Source of the DNA: Punica granatum | Taxonomy: Eukaryota; Streptophyta; Magnoliopsida; Myrtales; Lythraceae | Length of the DNA: 64,000 bases | Assembly (NCBI RefSeq): GCF_007655135.1 | Contig: NC_045127.1 | Span: forward strand, 1,612,001-1,676,000 | Reading direction: 5' to 3' | Shown: positions 22,000-32,700 of the stretch, piece by piece | Layout: each line of letters opens with the position of its first letter | Numbering within the stretch: the stretch's first letter is position 1 | Notes under the pieces: model-generated | Told to the model about the DNA's origin: nothing | Databases searched by the model: none | What the model saw: only the letters and a program-made list of their open reading frames with translations | Program-made: the position numbers and the translations under genes

Positions 22000-22730
22000 T
22001 GTTGGGCCGTGACCTAACAATTGGTATCCGAGTTCGGAAGTAAAAAACCCGGCTCGAAGTCCTCCATATAGTCGAGAATGGGGGGAATTGTTGGGCCGGT
22101 TTCTCTCCTATATGGAGAATGATGAGGGCGGGTGATGGAAGTAATCCCACATGGAAAAATTGAGAGGAAATCCATAGGTTTATAAGAGATAATGGTCTAG
22201 CAACCCATTGGCTTAAGCTTTTGGGTTGCGGATGGGCCCAAGTCCAAAGTAGACCTGTGGATTTTTCCCAACAGTGGTATCAGAGCCCAAGGTAACGATC
22301 CTGGAGAAGTGCACACGCTATGCGTGGAAACCCACACCGCGCCAAGGCCCGAGTGTGGAACTCGTGGCTAGTGAATGGCCTAACAATTGGTATCCGAGTT
22401 CGGAAGTAAAAAGCCCGGCTCGAAGTCCTCCATATAGTCCAGAATGGGGGGGAATTGTTGGGCCGTGACCTAACAATTGGTATCCGAGTTCGGAAGTAAA
22501 AAACCCGGCTCGAAGTCCTCCATATAGTCGAGAATGGGGGGGAATTGTTGGGCCGGTTTCTCTCCTATATGGAGAATGATGAGGGCGGGTGATGGAAGTA
22601 ATCCCACATGGAAAAATTGAGAGGAAATCCATAGGTTTATAAGAGATAATGGTCTAGCAACCCATTGGCTTAAGCTTTTGGGTTGCGGATGGGCCCAAGT
22701 CCAAAGTAGACCTGTGGATTTTTCCCAACA
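22000..22730 (+). mobile_element. TRIM (miniature LTR retrotransposon) in NPF8 exon 4
   Basis: LTRs lie at 22000-22273 and 22456-22730, start TGTTGGGCCG and end CCCAACA. They appear identical except for one G in a G-run (6 versus 7). The target duplication GACAC is present at 21995-21999 and 22731-22735. Directly after the left LTR is TGGTATCAGAGC (22275-22286), the usual primer-binding site for initiator tRNA-Met. A G-rich polypurine tract ends just before the right LTR. The internal part is only about 180 bp and has no gag or pol, so it is a non-autonomous TRIM that must borrow its machinery. Near-identical LTRs and an intact target duplication indicate a young insertion. Confidence 0.93.
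22275..22286 (+). other. TRIM primer-binding site (initiator tRNA-Met)
   Basis: TGGTATCAGAGC lies one base after the left LTR and is complementary to the 3' end of plant initiator methionine tRNA. A related but altered site (TGGTATCCGAG) occurs within each LTR near its start (22022-22032 and the equivalent place in the right LTR) and again at about 22388. Confidence 0.85.
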
Positions 22731-23566
22731 GACACGTTATCTTGATCGTCTCCATGGTTGTCGCGGGAGTCCTAGAGGTCATCCGCCTCGACATAGTGAG
22801 GAAAAATAACTACTATGATCTGAAGTACATCCAATTGTCGATTTTCTGGCAAGTCCCGCAACGGTTGCTCATTGGGTTCGCCGAGGTTTTCACCCTTATC
22901 GGGCAGCTCGAGTTCTTCTATGACCAGGCGCCAGATGGCATGAGGAGCATGTGCTCGGCTCTCTTGCTCGCCGCCTTCGCTCTTGGTAATTTCCTGAACA
23001 CCCTCCTCGTCACAGTCGTGACAGTTGTGACAACTCGAAACGGGAATCTCGGTTGGATCCCCGATAATCTAAACAGGGGGCATCTCGATTACTTCTAGTG
23101 GCTTTTAGCGATCCTCAGCCTGCTGAACCTCATCGCTTACATCTGGATCGCGAAACGTTACACTCACAAGAAAGCTGCTGGGCGAGCTCATTAGCTAGTC
23201 AGCAACCACATCATAGTTAGATTCTATCTATTATTAGTTCAGGAGTCGTTTGAAACTCCATTTCGGGTTTTGAGGGTGTCCTTGTTTATTCATTTCTGGG
23301 GTTCATTCTTTTGTTAGTTCGCAGAAAACAAATAAAGTCCGAGGGTCCAGACAGAGCATAATAAAAGCCACCAATATATTATAATTATTATTAGGTTCCA
23401 AATGGATAAAGCCCAAAAGAAATGAAACGAGAGGTTCAAAACGGTTCAAAAATTCAATAGAAATTTTTTTAATTTGATTTCGTAGTCCTCTGCTGCCTCT
23501 CTCGCTCACTCGCCCGCTCTATCTACTCTCGACCAAAAGTTATAAAGGCAAGGGAAAGAACAGGAG

Positions 23567-24532
23567 ATGATTTCCCTGAGAACATTCTCTCCGAAATCCC
23601 ATGCGTTGTTTCTCTACAACAAGACCGCACCCTCGCCCAAGAAGACCGGGAATTCTCTCCTCTGCTTCTGTAAGTCCGATGATTCGTCGGAGGATTCCTC
23701 CTCACAGCCTGAAGGAGACACCCGGAAGCAAGAGCTGCTGGCTCGTATCGCGATGCTTCAGACCCAGAAGGTGAGGCTCACCGACTACTTGGACGAGCGA
23801 TCGGATTACTTGACCAAGTTCGCGGAGGAGGCCAGTGCCGAGTTCGATAAGGTCGGCGAAGACGCACTCAAGGACCTCGATGAAGCTGGCAACAGGGTCA
23901 GTTGTAGAAGTAGTGCCCTTAATCTGTGCAATTCCTAATAAGAAAAGGCCTTTATCGTGAGCGTGACATGGATGAGTTACTACTATGACGATCGTTCTAT
24001 ATATAGCTTGTCTTGATCTGGACGATGAGAAACCAACCCGACATCAGAATTCGTTTTTCCATTTTATCAGATAATGGAGAACATCGAGAGCAGAATGCAA
24101 GCATTCGAGGAATCAGCGGAGCTTAACAGGCTCGAGATCGAGGAGAAGGAGAGCAAGCTGTCCGACTTCGAGGGTCAGATCGAGGAGGGCAGGAACGAGG
24201 GCCTCTTCTTCAAGAGCCTGAGGCAGAAGGCGCCAGCTGTGGATAAGGCAAAATTAGCCAAGGAGGAGATAAAGAAGATCGACGGAGTGACTAAAGAGAC
24301 TGCGGGATCGAGGACCAGAAGGACCATTTACCTCGGACTGATTGGGGTTTTGGCCATTGCAATCGCTGATATATTGTTCATATCTTCTTCGCCCGACTGG
24401 AGGAAAGTTGCAGTCCTCGGGGCAATTCTGGTTGGCTTGCTCACTCAGTTTGGGTATGAACAAGGGATGTCGTCGGAAACAAGACGAACAGAAAATAATG
24501 GCAAGTCCGTGTCCGAGGAAGAAGATAAATGA
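23567..24532 (+). CDS. Plastid-targeted coiled-coil membrane protein, function unknown
   Basis: There are two exons, 23567-23896 and 24071-24532, with a GT-AG intron in phase 0, giving 263 residues. The N-terminus (MISLRTFSPKSHALFLYNK...) is rich in Ser, Thr and basic residues and lacks acidic ones, as expected of a plastid transit peptide. Residues about 55-165 are charged and Glu/Lys-rich, and look like a coiled coil. Two hydrophobic segments near residues 196-214 (YLGLIGVLAIAIADILFI) and 222-239 (KVAVLGAILVGLLTQFGY) should span or hairpin into a membrane. The C-terminus is acidic. It resembles plant-specific proteins assigned to the chloroplast envelope or thylakoid, but I do not recognise a named family and assign no reaction. 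It starts about 370 bp downstream of the broken NPF copy in the same direction; there is no sign of a shared transcript. Confidence 0.85.
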
Positions 24533-25539
24533 TCCTTCTTTTTCTTTTCTGGCCCCCCTGTAACTGTAATTCACAATACCATGAAGATGATGCAATAGAA
24601 GTCATCATAAGAAAGCAATCATATATCTTGCCTTACGAATTACGATTACTATATGGCACCGCATCCCGTTTTTTACTGTTATTTATCAAAATTTGATGAG
24701 GATTTCAACTAGGCGAACCATATCGAACTTGTTCCGATGAACTCAGTAGTGCTCTCTCTTCTTATTAATAGACAATCATTGAAATACAGAAACTAAGGGC
24801 CCTAAAACTCTTGAGCCCTCAACCAGTCAGAACCGTACATGGTCCCAAATTACCGGGAGGGGGGAAGAGACTAAAGCCCACAAATGATATGCTGCAAATC
24901 GAAAGACGGACCATTGAGTTGCTGGTTCAGATCATCCCTTGCATAGTTGTTCTACCGTGATGCGAATGATATGCTCGAATAGCATGCCATGGAGTACCCG
25001 GACCCTATATCTAATACAAAGAATGTTAAATCATGTCTAATTATCTGTCTAATACATACAATTTATTTAGATGCGCTTTTTTTTTTTTTTTGGTACTAAG
25101 ATGTTCTTATGTTATGCTTTGTATAACTATTAAAAATCTATGCGATGGTGAATATTTAACAAATCTTTTTAGGGAGATTAGCAAAACATGTAGCTTACGA
25201 TTGGACAACGGGATAGGATAGAATATAAGATAGAGATGAGAAGAGAATTCAACTCCCAAGGGTAGAAAATATACAATGTTTGATGCTTATCTAGGTTTGG
25301 GATTGCGATGTAACAAAGAAATGATCAATATATCCATTAATAAGACATATTTTAAAAAAAAATTAAAAATAAGATGAAAATTAAAAATAAAATAAAGTCG
25401 TAGGACACTGCCAGTCGGGGACGGTGGCTGCCCTATTCCGGGGACCACCACCACCCCCCTCTGTTCCTCTCCTATAATCCTATTAATGGTACACTTCCTA
25501 AATAGAGATGAATGCGATGAATGAGATGAAGCAATTCAG
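24533..25539. other. Intergenic DNA
   Basis: The first part is probably 3' UTR of the plastid protein gene. I see no other gene. A T-run lies near 25078-25092, and a GATGAATGAGATGAA-type simple stretch lies just before the synthetase pseudogene. Confidence 0.5.
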
Positions 25540-27234
25540 TACTGCGAACCAAGTAAGAGACTTGTCATGTCAAGGTTTGGCGATGAATGCCTTGTGAGTT
25601 ACACAGATGGGCACCACTGGGGAAACGACTTTAGGGAATCTCAGTGGAGAAAGATGGCTGAGGAATGTGTTTCGAACATGAACCTATATTCTGATGATGA
25701 AACAAGAGACCAAATAGAGAACTGGGTGAGAGTGTTTTCATCAGTGGACTTGCTCATGTTCTGATGGCCTTGGAAGTCGCATCCCTTGGGATGAGCGGTT
25801 CTTTGCGTGCGCATTCTCCGACTCCGCTATGTGTGCATGGCTTAGTACACCATAGGCCACCTTCTTCATGGTGGGGACATATATGGGTCGTCATCAACTT
25901 CATCGATAAAGCCCGAGCGGATGACTGATGGTGGGCAATAACCCGGAATCCTCTGATATTCCTCCTTCTATCCTCAATGAGATGCAGCGGGAGTTTGAGT
26001 ATTGGTACCCGCTTGATCTGAGAGTTTCAGTCCGGGACCTGGCTGGCAAGCAATTTGCCTCTTTGTCTATACTGCCATACAGAAGTCGTGTCAAGGTGCC
26101 ACTGGCCTCGTGGCTTTAGGTGCAATGATGACCTTAAGCTGAATAACAAGAAGATGTCAAAATGGACCGGTAACTTCATGACTCTCCGTCAAGCTATTGA
26201 GGAATTCTCCGCTGATGCCACCAGATTTTCACTTGCTGATGCTGGTGATGGTGTTGATGATGTCAACTTTGAGCCTGATACTGCCAATGCTGCAATCTTG
26301 CAACTCACCAATGAACTCGCCTGGATGGAAGAAGTGATAGCTTCAGAATCTTCTTTGAGATCTGGCCCGCCTTCTACCTATGCCGACCGTGTGTTCGCAA
26401 ATGAGATTAACATTGCAATCAAAATGGACTGAGCAACACTATCAGGATTGCATGTTCAAAAGAGCTCTTAAGACTGGATTTTATGATCTTCAAGCTGCAA
26501 AGAATGAGTAGAGATTCTTATGCGGTTCGGGAGGAGGCATGAACTGTGAGCTGGGTGTGGCGTTTTATGGACGTACAGACGAGGCTCATAGCTCCTTTCT
26601 GGCCCCATTATGCAGAAGAGTGTGTCTGGAGGGAGCTCTTGAAGAGGGACGGCTTCGTGATTAAAGCAGGTTGGCCAGTCGCCGATGATTCTCCAGATCC
26701 GACCCTGAAGAGCGCAAATAATTACCTGAAGAGCGCAATCGTGTCAATGAGCCAGAAGAAGAAGCAGCTGTTGGATTCGAAGAAGAAAGGAAATAAGAAG
26801 GGAGGCCAAGTTGCGACACTGACTGAAGAGAAGCATTTAAGGGGATTGATATATATGTCAATGAGCAATTTGAGACGACGGCTCGAAAGCCAAGTGCTTG
26901 AGGATACCGCAGCAGAAGTATAAATGGGAGACCCAATCTTTTGCACCCGACAGCGAGATATTCGAAGCTTTGAAGCAGCAGATTAGCGCAGACTTAGATA
27001 AGAAACCTTGCCCTTCTTGAAGAACAAGATCATCCATCCGTTTGGAGAGATGGATGTTCTCCGAGAAAACCTGGACTTGATCAAGAGAGAAGTCGGTCTC
27101 AAGGAAGCGGGAAGTTCTTGTCTGCAGCAGATCCCGATGCTATTGCCAGGGCTGGCACATCGGCTTCGCTGTGAAATCAGAATCCTCCGTCACCAGGAAA
27201 TCCAACTTCTTGTCTTCATCGCGATTTGAAGAAG
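25540..27234 (+). pseudogene. Cytosolic leucyl-tRNA synthetase pseudogene (C-terminal half)
   Basis: Broken frames in order match the catalytic C-terminal half of eukaryotic/cytosolic LeuRS: GDECLVSYTD...SQWRKMAEECVSNMNLYSD, RIPWDE, ESSDIPPSILNEMQREFEYW, then the KMSKS region and EEFSADATRFSLADAGDGVDD. These are followed by VWRFMDVQTRLIAPFWPHYA, the lysine-rich insert, and the C-terminal extension near PFGEMDVLRENLDLIKREVGL. The frame changes several times and there are in-frame stops (for example after LASWL at 26117 and near 26430). The KMSKS signature, needed for adenylation, reads KMSKW at 26151-26165. The N-terminal half (HIGH motif and editing domain) is absent. No poly-A tail was noticed, so processed or DNA-level origin is undecided. 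Confidence 0.9.
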
Positions 27235-28474
27235 TTTTACTTTGGAAGCTCGTTAGTCCGGTCGTCTGAACATTTTTTATGTTAATTTAGTTTTTGCAAA
27301 GTTCGACTGATTCTTATTCAAGAGCATTCCTTTGTTGATTAGAAGAAGAGAAAACTAGCAGTGACCTGCTTGCAAGAGTAGAGCAATGCATCCATCATGA
27401 TCCAACTCGCTTCTACTGAGAATGCCATGTGGTGCACCAATCAAAAGCAATCAACATCTATCTATTGATGTCTGAGTTTCATGTGGAGGTGCAAAAGCAT
27501 ATAACAGGATAACCTTATCAAAAGGCCAAAAATGTTCTAGCCAAAAAGGCAAAGAATCATCTTAATCAAAATGTTCTAAGCTTGCCTTCTACAACTTCAA
27601 TCTATTAATTCCCCGACCTCTCCCACCGTAAGGATTGCATCCACCATATCAGGGAATTAATTAATTTAATACTACTCTTAAACCTGCAAAAGGTACTTTT
27701 CATACTCTCTCCTGACTAGCTATCTATACCATTATTAATCCGTGATTCTTCCTTCCTTATGCCCAATGATAACTTCGTCCCGTTGATGTACGGTGTATGC
27801 ACTATATACGAACAGCAGGATCAATATCAGAAATTATTAACAAAACGGAATGATGCCATATGAGTTTGCTGCTGGATCCACCAGACCATATCAGAGGGAC
27901 ATGGAGGAGTCGGTCAGAGCCGGCTCAACGAGGTGAAGCCCCAGCGAGCATCATCTCCTGCTCAGTGAGGGAGTGGCCGAACTGGCAGCGATGGTGGCCT
28001 TAAGGGCAGTTATCCCCAGCGAGGACTATCCTGCATGCAGTCCCGTGTCTTGTACCGTGGGTGACGGATCACTGGCCTCAGCTCCCGCTATGCGGCAGGC
28101 GAACGAACTGGCAGTGGTCTCCGTGAGGGCAAGTGCTGGTCTCATGCCACTTGTTGCAGATAGAGCTCTCCTTACCTCAACTGCACCTTCTTATCATATC
28201 GATATATCAGTCAACCATTGTCACTAGATAGATGCAGTCCTTACTTGAATAGTAGAGCAGTAAATAGATGATCCTTGGAGCACATCTCGGCATTCTGCAA
28301 ATCGTAAGATTGGAAGAAGTTATTTTCATTCTACTTAGGTATGCAAATCGCTGTCGAGGAGCGTAATCTCTCCTGTCTGTTGCATACAGGAATGTGATTG
28401 GGGCCAGGAAGGCTTCATGGAGAATTATCTAAGTCTATTGAGCAAAAGGAAGAAAAGCAGGCGAAACGAAGGTC

Positions 28475-28627
28475 ATGGCACCTCATAACTTCAGCTTCAT
28501 CCGCCGAGTCTACGGCTATCTTAAGATGAAGTGCGACTATCCTGAGGTACCTAGCCGAGTTTTAAGACCGGAGCTGAAATCAAAGGAAGCTGCAGAAAGC
28601 GCTTTATCGGCTTACAAAGCTGCTTAG
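28475..28627 (+). CDS. Possible small protein or gene remnant, 50 residues
   Basis: The frame from ATG 28475 to TAG 28625-28627 encodes a basic, balanced-composition peptide (MAPHNFSFIRRVYGYLKMKC...AYKAA) that does not look like random AT-rich translation. The open sequence continues in locally non-repetitive, GC-moderate DNA. I do not recognise it; it could be a small gene, a terminal exon or a pseudogene fragment. No promoter or splice evidence is available. Confidence 0.25.
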   Translation: MAPHNFSFIRRVYGYLKMKCDYPEVPSRVLRPELKSKEAAESALSAYKAA

Positions 28628-28693
28628 GTATGTGCGAATTTGGTTCGGTAGACCCACTTGTATGATTCTTTACCGAGATCTGTCCGCAACTTA

Positions 28694-28957
28694 AATTTTA
28701 ATTGATTTGTAATGATTGTATTGTTAAATTATAAGAAAAAAATATGAAAAAGTAATGAATAGTTGAGATAAAATAATAATTATGTTGTTGAATTGTGAAA
28801 AAGTAATGAATAGTTGAGAGAATTTAATATTAAAAATTGAATTGAATGATTAAAGAAAATTAAAAATTAAAAATAAGTAATGATTGTGTTGTTAAATTTA
28901 AGATAAGTGGAGTGGAGTTGATTTAAAAAAAAATAAAAAAAAAAAAACAAACACACC
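28694..28957 (+). mobile_element. Rearranged MITE related to the two 263-bp copies
   Basis: It shares the core words GTAATGAATAGTTGAGA, TTTAATATTAAAAATTGAAT and TGATTGTGTTGTTAAAT with the MITEs at 44330-44592 and 48430-48692, and ends CAAACACACC. The GTAATGAATAGTTGAGA block occurs twice, showing an internal duplication, and the left terminus is eroded. Confidence 0.6.
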
Positions 28958-29747
28958 TTTAAAATCTCTTGTTACTAGTTATAAATATTTATGATTGTGC
29001 CATCGTTGGTGTCAGATATCGCTCTTGCTGATGTTGCCCCCTGCACCCGTTGAGGCCTGAACCTGCCCTGAACTACTCAGTCTTCTATTATGAGAATTTT
29101 GAACTCTCCAGATGGTGCCTGCAACGCAACCTGGTACATACATTGCTTTATTTGACCACTTGCTGTAGATTAGGTACTGCAAGGCTATTATGCTTTCATA
29201 ATAGCATGAACAAATCAAATTTTTAGCTAACTTCACCGGATAATCTTTTATTTATTCAAAAAATTTAAGTAAACATATTCTATTACATCATCTTCAATAC
29301 CGTGAAGATGATGTAATAGAAACACTACTAAATACTGCTAATATATAAATAATAGAGCAATCTTTTACATCTCTTGCCTCATGAATTCCGATTACTATAA
29401 ATAAGGCACCTCGGCCCGCCTTACTGTAATTTAACAAAATTTGATAAGAAGTTATGTAACCATAATAAATATTGCCGATAAATTCTATTTCCGGTAGAAA
29501 CAAAATCTCTTGCGCTGGATCCAGTTCTGCGCCTTGTATTGATTGCCTCACTTCGGGAAAATATGAGCTGTGCAGGCCCACCCTTTAGCTCTGCCCCCGA
29601 GCGCTATGCATATCCACTCCAGAGAAAAACCTCAGAGAGAGGAACACCCAACAGGAACTCGATCACCCCTGTTGCTAGATGGACAACTAGTAGGCTAGAT
29701 TCGTAATATACACGAAGTCTTTGAGTGCAAGTGATGTGCGCCCTTTT

Positions 29748-32700
29748 TCACTTGATATCAAGCTCATCAGCAATGACGGCCTTGCCCAGATAAACCAGCT
29801 GCATCTCCTCTCTCCATATCTGCAAGAAAGACCAATTGCATTGATTTTTCTCATGAACTGAAGTACAAAAGATGTTTTTCACAATTAAATCTGATAAAGT
29901 GAACAGTACCATGTCACGGAATTCCAGTCTGATATGAGGCACGTTTGTCTTGTGGATGTCATTACCGTCGGGTCCTCTCTTGTAGTACTCTTTCCCGATC
30001 CAGTGACACTGAGAAATGAAAACACATTAAATGATGGGAAAGATGCAAAACTGATCCACGTAGACAATATGTTGGCAAATTCCACCACGTGAATTTATAC
30101 CTTCAAAGCATGCGAGAAACCAGATTGGAGCACAGAGTTGCGAGCAATTTCACAAAGATCGCAGGAACTCAACTTCCAAACCTTCAAATGACCAAATTTA
30201 AGTATCACTATGAGCTCATCAAACTGCACAATGGCCTGTGGCTGATATGAAGGTACGCATACTTACAGATGCAGCTATGCTGTATTCCTCTACCAGGGGT
30301 TCCTTGGTCAGATGGATCTGAAGCGGATCATCAGTCGAAAGTGAAACATTCAAGCCTCGTAGGAAAAACAGTGGAAATGGATTCCGGTGATAGTCTAAGA
30401 ACAATGAGTTGTTGCTGAGAGGAGACATAGCAAGGCCAATCTGTCAAAGCAAGAAAAAAGAAAAATGAATTAGAACCAAAGAAAATTGACATGGAGCACC
30501 CTCAACTCAACTCAAACCATATCATATGAATGTATGTTACTCACTTGTGATAGATAATAGAGATATTGAAGTACGGGAGATTTTCTGAGATTGATGCCAT
30601 GTGCAATGTTGTGAGAGGTGAGAAATGTTGCGGCAAGGTGGTCAATATCCCCAGCCTGAAAAATGATAGATAGGACCGCAATAAGGATTCTGATACAGAT
30701 CTTCAGCTTTACATGGATCAGGTGGAGTTTCGAAGATTACCTCCCCAGAATGTGGACGGAATCTGATGGTTGTCATGCCCTTTGACTCGCGAAGCTGAAA
30801 AGAATTAGTTGCCAGTTACGAATGGATACACTCAAGAAGAAATCGAGCAAAATTTTCAGTGCTTATCAAATTGAACCCATGAGTCAATAAAAATTAACAG
30901 AACCAACTCCGATGTTAAGGATTTCAACTTAGTGAATCATACCAACCTTGTTCAATGTGTAGAGATTAGCATAACAATAGTATGCATAGTAAGAAAATGC
31001 AGGATTGAAAACATTGGTCCATTGAGCTGGGGTTGGCATATGTTTAGTTGGCCGTCTCTCAGGCTTACTTTCATCATCCACCAAATCTAGACCTACGACC
31101 TGAAATTCAAAATTGAGACAAAGCAATAAATTGAGTTTTCAAGTTTGACAAGGAGGAAAGAAGGAGCACTTCGTGAATCAACTCCAATGATAGAGTTGGA
31201 GCACCGTTTGATACAAATTTAGGACGAGATGATATATCATCCAAAAACCTTGGACTGCAGGACTAGTATATAGGGCTTGCATATAAAAGGAGATACAACC
31301 GACCTGTTTAAGGAAGACATGCAACTGAGGATGTGAATCTGGATCCACCGTCACCTCAAACAGGGGAATAAAGATGTTGTCAAGGATGTTCTGGAAGGAT
31401 GTAACAATGCCCATATCCTTGTACACGTTGTACAGCCGTGGAAGCTGGAAACAGTTTATGATAGTTAAGAAATGAGACTCCAAAATATCAGATATGTCCA
31501 ACAAATCCTTGATAGAATGCAAAATCTTCAACTTTTCCCCCTATTAGTATCAGAGGCTGAAAGAATTTTGTGATACCTGAATCAACCAAACAACATTCTC
31601 ACTGTATAATTCATTGTTCACTATCCAACTAGCCAGTTGGTCCCATTCACTCATCTTCCTACCATAGATTGATATCCTGTACTCAGCCATCTGCAATAAT
31701 CCCAACATGAGTTAACCACCATCACATATTCCACCATTCAGAACACAAACAAGAAAGGTTTTATCACATAGAAACTCAAACTCACCTGATATTTACTCGC
31801 GGCAAGATCAGAAAATACTTGCTTTGTTAGCTCAGCGAGAAAACGACCTGCTCAGCATGAATCAACAACATCCCAAGCATTACTAGAAAGTAGGAAAAGC
31901 CCCAAAATGCATATGCTCAAGAAATTATCAGCTCAGACAACATCATGCTTTCTTATAGAGACATCAAGATGAACCCACATGCATCAATAAAAATGTCTTT
32001 AAATTATCCAGATATTTAATTCAATTTATCTGAGTGGAAAGGCTGTGTAGAATACATCATTGAGCAAATTAATTCAGTTAATATTTTGGGCAAAAATAAA
32101 AGTACCTTGGATGAGGTTGTCCTGCTTCAGGAAAATCTCCCTGAGCCTACTTTGACCACAAGGATTATACTTGAGATTGAACTTATCAAATCGATGGAAG
32201 GTGCTCTTGTCAGCGTGAACATCCAGAAGATCAACATTCAGGTCATACCTAGAAAAAAAAATAAAGTAAAAAGATTGTTTTTGCAATTTAAACAAATCAG
32301 AATTACTAACTGGAAAAGTTGCACTGGTACCAATGCATCTACATGGGGAAATGGAGGATTGAATTACCCGGTTAAATCCAAACTCTCAAAAACTTCTTTC
32401 AAGGTCAAGTACGTCCCGTCTCGAAAGATTACAACCTGTATTAAATCAGCAGTCTCAATGAAAAAGAAAATCATAACAAAATATTTCTAGTAACACATCT
32501 GTTTATTTGAAAAATATATCACATTAAAAGGCTTCTGTTCTTTGTGTTCCAGAGTCCAGATAACAATTCAAAACAGTAGAAACATTAATCCTGCACACAT
32601 CCTAATTGAAAGTCCAGATAAATTCTACAAACCTCTTCCTAATACCATAGTGTTCATGCATCAGTACAATGATATCACATGTATGGCCACATGCTTCCTT

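Larger units (their letters stand above)
20536..23194 (+). pseudogene. NPF8 transporter copy, recently broken by a TRIM and a nonsense change
   Basis: This copy has the same four-exon structure as the intact gene at 2965: 20536-20638, 20731-20948, 21031-21557 and 21624-23194. Splice sites are all GT-AG and most of the sequence is well preserved. Three defects are visible. A 731-bp TRIM sits in exon 4 at the MGIG...VVAG helix; translation would enter the LTR and stop at 22015-22017. The codon for Tyr in DYFYWLL is TAG at 23096-23098. The first-helix ExxER motif is ACCEG (GNACCEGLAYYG). In addition, LLYETGKC-LLYET shows an in-frame 24-bp tandem duplication near 21456-21503. Past the TRIM the frame resumes cleanly if the insert is ignored, so the loss is recent. 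A truncated protein might still be made from the first three exons. Confidence 0.9.
27235..29747. other. Intergenic DNA between the LeuRS pseudogene and AMP deaminase
   Basis: No strong gene is visible. It contains a GC-richer patch (about 27890-28180) with the repeated word GAACTGGCAG, a 50-codon plus-strand frame at 28475-28627, and a rearranged MITE relative at about 28694-28957. The 3' UTR of AMP deaminase (minus strand) probably occupies the right end. Confidence 0.5.

Noticed and set aside
27973..28227. 84-codon plus-strand frame in a GC-richer patch
   Set aside because: Ala/Val/Leu-rich with an internal repeated word, no domain and no splice context; insufficient to call a gene.
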